A DNA stretch of 64,000 nucleotides from Rhodococcus sp. UNC23MFCrub1.1 (GTDB lineage: Bacteria; Actinomycetota; Actinomycetes; Mycobacteriales; Mycobacteriaceae): contig NZ_JMLQ01000002.1 of the NCBI RefSeq assembly GCF_000686025.1, positions 248,001 to 312,000 on the forward strand, read 5' to 3'. Made by a program: the position numbers and the translations under genes. Position 1 is the first letter of the stretch. The number at the start of each line of letters is the position of its first letter. Shown here piece by piece: positions 58,221-64,000 of this stretch. The notes beneath the pieces are model-generated. The model ran no database searches. It was not told where the DNA came from and saw only the letters and a program-made list of their open reading frames with translations.

Positions 58221-58832
58221 TCAGCGGAGCCGTCGGCCGTGGCGGACGGGAACCGAGTTGACGGTGCGGACCGACCAGCCGTCGTCGTCGCGGACGACGA
58301 TGCTCACGCCGGCGTTCGCGATGCGCGGCGCAGGGTGGCCGGTGATGGACCTCAGCACGGCCCGGATGATGCCGCCGTGGGCCACGGCGACGAGGGACCT
58401 GCCGGGGTTCTCGTCGGCCAGCAGGTCGAGTCGACGACGCCCTCGCTCGGCGAGCGCCTCGTGCGACTCGGCGCCCGGGTAGTCACCGTCGGGCCAGTAC
58501 GCCCACGCCTCGTAGCCGGTCATGCCCTCGGCACGTCCGAAGCGACGTTCCATCAGGTCCTCGTGGTCGGCCGAGCGGGTGAGCCCGATGACGTGGCCGA
58601 TGATGTCGGCGGTCTCCGACGCCCGCGAGAGCGGCGAGCTGACGAGGGTGTCCCACGAGTCGTCGGCCAGCGCGGCGGCCGCTGTCCGGGCCTGGCTGCG
58701 CCCGATGTCGTTGAGCGGGATGTCGGAGGAGCCCTGCAGACGCCCCTCGACGTTCCAGTCGGTCTCGCCGTGGCGCACGAGGGCCACTCGGACAGAGGTG
58801 CTCCGCGCCCGGGAGTCGAGGTGATCGGTCAT
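58221..58832 (-). CDS. Histidine phosphatase (phosphoglycerate-mutase-like)
   Basis: The 203-residue protein has the RHG motif LVRHGETDWNVEGRLQGSSDIPLNDIG with the phosphorylated H21, and the second histidine in VAVAHGGIIRAVLRSITG. Such enzymes dephosphorylate small metabolites or sugar phosphates; substrate not readable. The start is ATG 58832 (MTDHLDSRARST). Its stop is four bases from the GGDEF-EAL stop (convergent) and it is divergent from the acyl-CoA dehydrogenase pair. Confidence 0.88.
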   Translation of the reverse strand: MTDHLDSRARSTSVRVALVRHGETDWNVEGRLQGSSDIPLNDIGRSQARTAAAALADDSWDTLVSSPLSRASETADIIGHVIGLTRSADHEDLMERRFGRAEGMTGYEAWAYWPDGDYPGAESHEALAERGRRRLDLLADENPGRSLVAVAHGGIIRAVLRSITGHPAPRIANAGVSIVVRDDDGWSVRTVNSVPVRHGRRLR

Positions 58833-58930
58833 GGTCGGGCCCAGAATATCGGTCGACGGCACCCCTGTCCGAGCCTGGTTACCGGAGAGTACGGTGCTAG
58901 AGATCAGCGAAGGACTTCGAAAGGTCACAG

Positions 58931-60106
58931 ATGAACCTGGCACTCACCGATGAGGAAGCTGCGTTCCGCGACGAGATGCGAACTTTCTTCCGTACCGAGA
59001 TCCCTGCCGATATCCGCGAGCGCAACGCGGCAGGCGAGGAACTCGAGCGCGAGGACATGATCACGACGCTGCAGATCCTGAACAAGCACGGCATGGCGAG
59101 CCCGCACTGGCCCGTCGAATGGGGTGGCAAGGACTGGACCCCGATGCAGCACCACATCTGGTTGGACGAGTTGCAGCTCGCGTCGGTGCCCGAGCCCCTG
59201 GCCTTCAACATCTCGATGGTGGGGCCCGTCATCGCGACCTTCGGCAGCGAGGAGCAGAAGCAGAAGTTCCTCCCGCCCACGCAGAACCTCGACATCTGGT
59301 GGTGCCAGGGCTTCTCCGAGCCCGAGGCGGGATCGGACCTCGCGTCGCTGCGCACGGTCGCTCTGCGCGACGGTGACGAGTACGTCATCAACGGTCAGAA
59401 GACGTGGACCACGCTCGGCCAGTACGCCGATTGGATCTTCGTGCTGGCGCGCACCAACCCGGACGCGCCGAAGAAGCAGGCCGGTATCTCGTTCATCCTG
59501 GTCGACCTGAAGACCCCCGGCATCACCGTGCGCCCGATCAAGCTGATCGACGGCGGCCACGAGGTCAACGAGGTCTGGTTCGAGGACGTCCGCGTCCCCG
59601 TCGAGAACCTCGTCGGCGAGGAGAACGCCGGCTGGACCTACGCCAAGTTCCTGCTGAGCAACGAGCGCACCGGCATCACGCGACTCGGCTTCACCAAGAC
59701 CAAGCTGGCGCAGGCCAAGGCGCTCGCGGCCGAGACCACGGTCGGGACCGGCACGCTGCTCGACGATCCGGTCTTCGCCGCTCGGTTCGCCGAGCTCGAG
59801 AACCAGGTGCTCGCACTCGAGCTCACCCAGCTGCGCATCGTCTCCAGCTACGTCTCCGGCAAGGAGAACCCGGCGTCGTCGGTGCTCAAGCTCCGGGGCA
59901 GCGAGCTGCAGCAGCTGGCCACCGAGATCCTCACCGACGTGGCGGGACCGGACTCGCTCCCGTTCGCGGCCGGAGAGGACTCGCCGACACCGGTCTGGGC
60001 GCAGCGTGCGACCCCGACCTACCTGAACTTCCGCAAGACATCCATCTACGGCGGCTCGAACGAGGTGCAGCGCACCATCATCGCGTCCGGCATTCTCGGT
60101 CTCTAG
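58931..60106 (+). CDS. Acyl-CoA dehydrogenase, subunit 1 of a pair
   Basis: The 391-residue flavoprotein has N-terminal helices, the FAD/acyl-binding strand WWCQGFSEPEAGSDLASLRT, INGQKTWTTLGQYADW, and the C-terminal RKTSIYGGSNEVQRTIIASGILGL. In many acyl-CoA dehydrogenases the equivalent of IYGG is YEG with the catalytic glutamate; here that position is glycine. In the known mycobacterial heteromeric enzymes one subunit carries the base and the other does not. A GAAAGG site precedes the ATG; subunit 2 starts 11 bases after the stop. Confidence 0.92.
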   Translation: MNLALTDEEAAFRDEMRTFFRTEIPADIRERNAAGEELEREDMITTLQILNKHGMASPHWPVEWGGKDWTPMQHHIWLDELQLASVPEPLAFNISMVGPVIATFGSEEQKQKFLPPTQNLDIWWCQGFSEPEAGSDLASLRTVALRDGDEYVINGQKTWTTLGQYADWIFVLARTNPDAPKKQAGISFILVDLKTPGITVRPIKLIDGGHEVNEVWFEDVRVPVENLVGEENAGWTYAKFLLSNERTGITRLGFTKTKLAQAKALAAETTVGTGTLLDDPVFAARFAELENQVLALELTQLRIVSSYVSGKENPASSVLKLRGSELQQLATEILTDVAGPDSLPFAAGEDSPTPVWAQRATPTYLNFRKTSIYGGSNEVQRTIIASGILGL

Positions 60107-60117
60107 GAGCGCACGAC

Positions 60118-61278
60118 ATGCAGTTCGAACTGGACGAAGAACAGAAGCTGCTGCGCGACACGGTGCGTGACGTGCTCGCCCGCAGTTACGACAACGAGAA
60201 GCGCAAGGCAGCGGTGGAGAGCGAGCGCGGCTGGACCGAATCGGTCTGGAAGCAGTTCGCCGAGCTGGGCCTGCTCGGCCTCAGTTTCGCCGAGGACGAC
60301 GGCGGCATGGACGCCGGACCGGTCGAGACCTTCGCGGTCATGACCGAGATCGGTCGCCGCCTCGCACCCGAGCCGCTGCTGGACTGCGTGCTGATTCCGG
60401 GTGGTCTCATCACCGAGGTCGGATCGACCGATCAGCGTCAGCGCATCCTGCCGGGCGTCGCGGAGGGGCAGACCCTTCTCGCATTCGCGCATTCCGAGCC
60501 GGGCACCCGCTGGCCGGCGGCCGAGGTGTCGACGTCGGCCACCGAGGACCTGCGTGAAGGCCGGAGGCCGGCCGGATCGGGTGGCTCGTGGGCACTCTCG
60601 GGTGTGAAGAACCCTGTGCTGCACGGTGACTGCGCCGATCACTTCGTGATCAGCGCGGCGCTGCCCGGCGGCGGCGTGGGCCTGTTCCTGGTCGCGGCCG
60701 ATGCCGAGGGACTCACGCGCAAGACCTACCGCACCCACGACGGACTGCGCGGCGCGTCGCTCGAGCTGTCGGACGTCGCGGGCGAACCGCTCGGTGACGG
60801 CGGCGACGCCAGTGCCGCCATCGTGGCGTCCAACGTCCGTGCGCAGGCGGCTCTCGCTGCCGAGGCGCTCGGTGCGATGGAGGAGTCGCTGCGACTCACC
60901 ACGGAGTACCTGAAGCAGCGCAAGCAGTTCGGTGTGCCGCTCGCCAAGTTCCAGGCACTGACGTTCCGCGCTGCGGACATGTACGTGCAGCTCGAACTGG
61001 CACGCAGCATGGCGCTCTACGCGACGATGTCGCTGGCCGACGGATCTCCGGATCCCACGGTCGCGTCGCGGGCGAAGTTGCAGATCGGACGCTCCGCCCG
61101 GCAGATCGGCCAGGAGTCGATCCAGCTGCATGGCGGAATCGGTGTGACGGACGAATACCCTGTGGGACATTACTTCTCGCGTCTCACGGCCATCGAGCAC
61201 ACGCTCGGCGGGGTCGACGATCACCTCCGGGTGATCACGTCGTCGCTGAAGGATCACGAGATGCTCGGCGTCTCCTAG
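60118..61278 (+). CDS. Acyl-CoA dehydrogenase, subunit 2 of a pair
   Basis: The 386-residue partner of the preceding gene. Family features include FELDEEQKLLRDTVRDVLARSYD, QRKQFGVPLAKFQALTFRAADMYVQLELAR and the C-terminal QLHGGIGVTDEYPVGHYFSRLTAIEHTLGG. Adjacent FadE pairs in mycolate-producing actinobacteria form alpha2beta2 enzymes for unusual substrates such as sterol side chains; which applies here is unknown. Around residue 147-155 it contains EGRRPAGSG, encoded by the GC-rich mini-repeat, in a surface loop region before WALSGVKNPVLHGDCAD. Confidence 0.91.
   Translation: MQFELDEEQKLLRDTVRDVLARSYDNEKRKAAVESERGWTESVWKQFAELGLLGLSFAEDDGGMDAGPVETFAVMTEIGRRLAPEPLLDCVLIPGGLITEVGSTDQRQRILPGVAEGQTLLAFAHSEPGTRWPAAEVSTSATEDLREGRRPAGSGGSWALSGVKNPVLHGDCADHFVISAALPGGGVGLFLVAADAEGLTRKTYRTHDGLRGASLELSDVAGEPLGDGGDASAAIVASNVRAQAALAAEALGAMEESLRLTTEYLKQRKQFGVPLAKFQALTFRAADMYVQLELARSMALYATMSLADGSPDPTVASRAKLQIGRSARQIGQESIQLHGGIGVTDEYPVGHYFSRLTAIEHTLGGVDDHLRVITSSLKDHEMLGVS
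60558..60575. repeat. GC-rich mini-repeat inside the acyl-CoA dehydrogenase gene
   Basis: AGGCCGGAGGCCGGCCGG, preceded by GTGA, matches the core of the intergenic copies at 9.85 kb. It is read in frame as EGRRPAG, a different frame from that used in adk. Confidence 0.6.
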
Positions 61279-61287
61279 CACCGCCTC

Positions 61288-61326
61288 GACGAAGGCCGGT
61301 CGCCCGCGTGGTGACCGGCCTTCGTC
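61288..61326. terminator. Bidirectional terminator after the acyl-CoA dehydrogenases
   Basis: Perfect 14-bp stem GACGAAGGCCGGTC / GACCGGCCTTCGTC with an 11-base loop, between the convergent stop codons at 61278 and 61337. Confidence 0.85.
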
Positions 61327-61336
61327 CTGTTCGGGG

Positions 61337-62311
61337 TCAGCCGACCAGGTTGATCAGCGGGGTCCCGTCGGCGAGATGCCGGATGTTGGCGACGATGTCG
61401 CGGCAGCGGCCCTCGAACGTTCGGCGCGTGATGCCGGACGAGTGCGGCGTCATCAGCACGTTCGGCAGGCTTCCGAACGGGAGTGCACTCGGCTCGCCTC
61501 GCCCGTCCGGGCCGGGGTAGCTGTACCAGACGTCGATGGCCGCGGCGCCGAGCTCGCCGGTCGCCAGCGCGTCGTGTAGCGGCCGCTCCTGCACCAGCGG
61601 CCCGCGGCCGACGTTGATCAGGACTCCCGCCGGCCCCAGCGCGCGGAGCTCGTCCGCGCCGATCATGCCGGTCGTCGCCGCGGAGAGAGGTGCCGAGACG
61701 ACGACGATGTCCGACTCCGCCATCAGCCGCGGAAGTTCCGTGGCATCGCCGGCCCAGTCCAGGCCGTGAGCGGCCACGTCGACGGCTCCGCGTCCGGTCA
61801 CGGCGGCGCCGAGGCAGCCGAGGGTGCGCAGCAGCGACCACGAGCGCTGCCCGATGTGGCCGAAGCCGACGAGGCCCACGCGGGCGCCCGCTGTCGCGGA
61901 CGGCTGGGGCAGCGTGTCGTCGTACACCGAGGTCGACCAGACACTCTGTCGCAGTGCGTGATCCTGCGTCAGGAAGCCACGCCTCATGAGCACCGCAGAC
62001 GCGAGCACGTACTCCGCGATGGAGTCCTCGTGGTGGAACGTGTTGGCCAGCAGTGTGGTCGATGGAAGGGCCGCACGGGCGACGTTGTCGACGCCGGCTC
62101 CCGCGACCTGGACGAGTCGCAGGCCCCGGCCCGCCTGCGCCATGGCCTCGGTGATCCGGCCCCCGACATGGACGTCCGCATCGCCGAGGTCGGCGACGAG
62201 CGCGTCCTCGTCGAAGCGTTCGTGCCACGACACGACGGTGCCGTCCGGCATCCCCGCCTCGACGGCGTCCCGATGCGGGAGGAGGTTGCGGTCCGCGACG
62301 ACGACCTTCAT
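61337..62311 (-). CDS. D-isomer-specific 2-hydroxyacid dehydrogenase
   Basis: NAD(P)H-dependent oxidoreductase of 324 residues with the Rossmann motif [14 protein letters not shown], the substrate arginine in [12 protein letters not shown] and the catalytic histidine in [16 protein letters not shown]. It converts a 2-keto acid and its D-2-hydroxy acid, for example glyoxylate or hydroxypyruvate. Its ATG overlaps the glucarate dehydratase stop by four bases (ATGA), so it probably acts in the same sugar-acid pathway; the precise substrate is inferred only. Confidence 0.9.
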   Translation of the reverse strand: MKVVVADRNLLPHRDAVEAGMPDGTVVSWHERFDEDALVADLGDADVHVGGRITEAMAQAGRGLRLVQVAGAGVDNVARAALPSTTLLANTFHHEDSIAEYVLASAVLMRRGFLTQDHALRQSVWSTSVYDDTLPQPSATAGARVGLVGFGHIGQRSWSLLRTLGCLGAAVTGRGAVDVAAHGLDWAGDATELPRLMAESDIVVVSAPLSAATTGMIGADELRALGPAGVLINVGRGPLVQERPLHDALATGELGAAAIDVWYSYPGPDGRGEPSALPFGSLPNVLMTPHSSGITRRTFEGRCRDIVANIRHLADGTPLINLVG

Positions 62312-63675
62312 GCGCGCTGCAGGCAGGGGCGCTTGCTGTCGAAGGTCCAGTTCGGCACCAGGTACTGCATGCCGACCGCATCGTCGCGGGCCCCGAGGCC
62401 CTCGCGCTGGTACAGCTCGTGTGCGGCCTCGACGCGCTCCATGTCGAGGGTCACTCCGAGACCCGGCACGTCGGGGACGGTGAGGTACCCGTCCACGATG
62501 GGGAACGGATTCGTCGTGATGCGCTGCCCGTCCTGCCAGATCCAGTGCGTGTCGATGGCGGTGATCTCACCGGGAGCGGCAGCTGCGACGTGCGTGAACA
62601 TGGCGAGCGAGACGTCGAAGTGGTTGTTGGAGTGCGATCCCCACGTCAGGCCCCAGGCATCGCAGAGTTGCGCGACGCGGACCGATCCGTTCATCGTCCA
62701 GAAATGGGGATCCGCGAGCGGGATGTCGACGGCGCCGGATCGAATGGTGTGTCCCATCTCGCGCCAGTCGGTGGCGATCATGTTGGTGGCGGTGGGCAGG
62801 CCGGTCGCGCGCTTGAACTCGGCCATCACCTCGCGCCCGGAGAATGCGCCCTCGGGTCCGACCGGGTCCTCCGCGTAGGCGAGCACGTCGCGCAGACCAC
62901 GGCACGTCTCGATCGCGTCCTTCAGGAGCCAGCCGCCGTTGGGATCCAGCGTGATGCGTGCCGCGGGGAAGCGCTCCGCGAGTGCGCGCACGGCGTCGGC
63001 CTCCTGCGCTGCGGGGAGGACACCGCCCTTGAGCTTGAAGTCCTGGAAGCCGTACCTGGCGTGCGCCGCTTCCGCGAGTGCGACCACGGCGTCGGGCGTC
63101 AGTGCCTCCTCGTGGCGCAGGCGGGACCAGGCGTCGGCGGAACTGCCCTCGTCCGAGGGTGCGCGGTACGCGAGATCCGTCTTGTTCCGGTCGCCGAGGA
63201 AGAAGAGATACCCGAGCGCCTGCACTCGGTCGCGCTGGCGGCCGTCGCCGAGCAGGGCTGCGACGCTCACACCCAGGTGCTGGCCGAGGAGATCGAGCAA
63301 TGCGCTCTCGACGGCCGTCACGGCGTGCACGGCGATCCGCAGATCGAAGGTCTGGGCGCCGCGTCCACCGGAGTCGCGGTCCGCGAACGCGCGGCGCATC
63401 GCGTTGAGCACGGAGTGGTGGTCGCCCACCGAGGCGTTCTCGACGAGAGCTCGGGCGTCCTCCAGGCAGCGGCGGATGGGCTCGCCACCCGGTACCTCGC
63501 CCACACCGGTGCGCCCGTCGGAGTCGGTCAGCACGACCAGGTTCCGGGTGAAGAACGGTGCATGGGCGCCGCTGAGATTCAGCAGCATGCTGTCGTGGCC
63601 GGCGACGGGAACGACGCGCATCGCGGTGACGACGGGCGTGGCATGGGAGGTTCGGACCTCGGTGACGGTGCTCAC
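62308..63675 (-). CDS. gudD: Glucarate dehydratase (enolase superfamily)
   Basis: Dehydrates D-glucarate, and often L-idarate, to 5-keto-4-deoxyglucarate. In this 455-residue protein every catalytic residue known for the E. coli enzyme can be placed with a constant offset of nine: K214 and K216 (FKLKGG), D244 (LDPNGGW), E269 (AEDPVGPEG), N298 (PTATNMI), D322 (PLADPHFW) and H348 ([10 protein letters not shown]). This makes the assignment strong. It is first in a two-gene unit with the hydroxyacid dehydrogenase and starts at ATG 63675. Confidence 0.95.
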   Translation of the reverse strand: MSTVTEVRTSHATPVVTAMRVVPVAGHDSMLLNLSGAHAPFFTRNLVVLTDSDGRTGVGEVPGGEPIRRCLEDARALVENASVGDHHSVLNAMRRAFADRDSGGRGAQTFDLRIAVHAVTAVESALLDLLGQHLGVSVAALLGDGRQRDRVQALGYLFFLGDRNKTDLAYRAPSDEGSSADAWSRLRHEEALTPDAVVALAEAAHARYGFQDFKLKGGVLPAAQEADAVRALAERFPAARITLDPNGGWLLKDAIETCRGLRDVLAYAEDPVGPEGAFSGREVMAEFKRATGLPTATNMIATDWREMGHTIRSGAVDIPLADPHFWTMNGSVRVAQLCDAWGLTWGSHSNNHFDVSLAMFTHVAAAAPGEITAIDTHWIWQDGQRITTNPFPIVDGYLTVPDVPGLGVTLDMERVEAAHELYQREGLGARDDAVGMQYLVPNWTFDSKRPCLQRA

Positions 63676-63753
63676 GTCGACGAGCCTAGGGCGGGTGATT
63701 CATTCCCGTCCAACACCATTTGTGGATGCAGCGATGCAGGGTGAGTATCGATC

Positions 63754-63880
63754 GAGTGCGCCGGCGCCGAGTGCGCACATCTGCCATGAAGCGCACACCC
63801 CGTCCAGTCGGCTGTAGCGGGTGTGCGCTCACCAGAGGGTGTGTGCGCTCCCGGAAGCGCTGGCGCCGCACCCACCGCAA
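63754..63880. repeat. Intergenic palindromic region, copy 3 (diverged)
   Basis: Contains a perfect 11-bp inverted repeat AGCGCACACCC / GGGTGTGCGCT at 63790-63829. It is enclosed by a looser outer pair, GTGCGCCGGCGCC...GTGCGCACA on the left and TGTGTGCGCT...GGCGCCGCAC on the right. The GCGCACACCC and GGCGCCGCAC strings recall copies 1 and 2. The stretch 63676-63753 shows nothing else I can name. Confidence 0.5.
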
Positions 63881-63889
63881 CCGCACACC

Positions 63890-64000
63890 TCACACCACCG
63901 CATCGACCAGCAGCACGAGCGCACCACCCGCCGACACGACGATGGACACCCATCGCAGCCGACGACGGTCGAGTACGCGGTTCACCCAGCGCGAGGCCAT
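63890..64000 (-). CDS. C-terminal end of a membrane protein, cut by the window edge
   Basis: The last 36 codons of a frame entering from the right end and stopping at TGA 63890. It shows a basic segment (VNRVLDRRRLRWV) followed by a hydrophobic helix (SIVVSAGGALVLLVDAVV). An ATG falls exactly at base 64000, so this could be a very short complete frame or, more probably, the tail of a longer gene. Family not recognisable from this piece. Confidence 0.4.
   Translation of the reverse strand: MASRWVNRVLDRRRLRWVSIVVSAGGALVLLVDAVV

Overview
The window looks like chromosome from a high-GC, mycolic-acid-containing actinobacterium, most likely Rhodococcus or a close relative in the Corynebacteriales. 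The spc-operon ribosomal proteins and SecY closely match mycobacterial forms, there is an antigen 85-type mycolyltransferase-like protein, and several fatty-acid enzymes are of mycobacterial type. Genus is inferred; no rRNA or tRNA gene was seen.

Layout. (1) 1-5870: end of the spc ribosomal operon (rpsH, rplF, rplR, rpsE, rpmD, rplO), then secY-adk-map, with overlapping starts and stops. (2) 5.9-11.5 kb: a glutathionyl-hydroquinone-reductase-like protein, a GNAT acetyltransferase, a PadR regulator with a perfect operator palindrome driving an MFS efflux pump, an enoyl-CoA hydratase, and a tyrosine phosphatase. (3) 11.5-31.9 kb: an orphan biosynthetic locus. One 17.65-kb gene encodes a five-module NRPS (C-A-T-E-C-A-T-C-A-T-C-A-T-C-A-T-TE). 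The phosphatase overlaps its 3' end. A MarR regulator and a 14-TM exporter are divergent from it. (4) 31.9-38.9 kb: an eight-gene minus-strand operon: a tripartite tricarboxylate transporter (tctC-tctB-tctA), 2-keto-3-deoxy-sugar-acid kinase, IclR regulator, KDPG-type aldolase, aldo/keto reductase and a UPF0303 protein. A perfect inverted repeat lies upstream of it. (5) 39-50.4 kb: two paralogous membrane-anchored molybdopterin oxidoreductases, an FAD lactone oxidase divergent from a TetR/PLP-enzyme pair, a RecB-like nuclease-helicase, a mycolyltransferase-like esterase and a small hydrolase. (6) 50.5-64 kb: FadD15-like acyl-CoA ligase, DeaD-like RNA helicase, ProP-like symporter, GGDEF-EAL protein, histidine phosphatase, a paired acyl-CoA dehydrogenase, and a hydroxyacid dehydrogenase-glucarate dehydratase pair.

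The most interesting material is the uncharacterised pentamodular NRPS. Module 2 has a readable serine code, while the other four adenylation domains share an unusual code. Two families of small repeated DNA also stand out. One is a GC-rich element of about 25 bp found between genes and also in frame inside adk, the NRPS and an acyl-CoA dehydrogenase. The other is a family of larger nested palindromes in three intergenic gaps.
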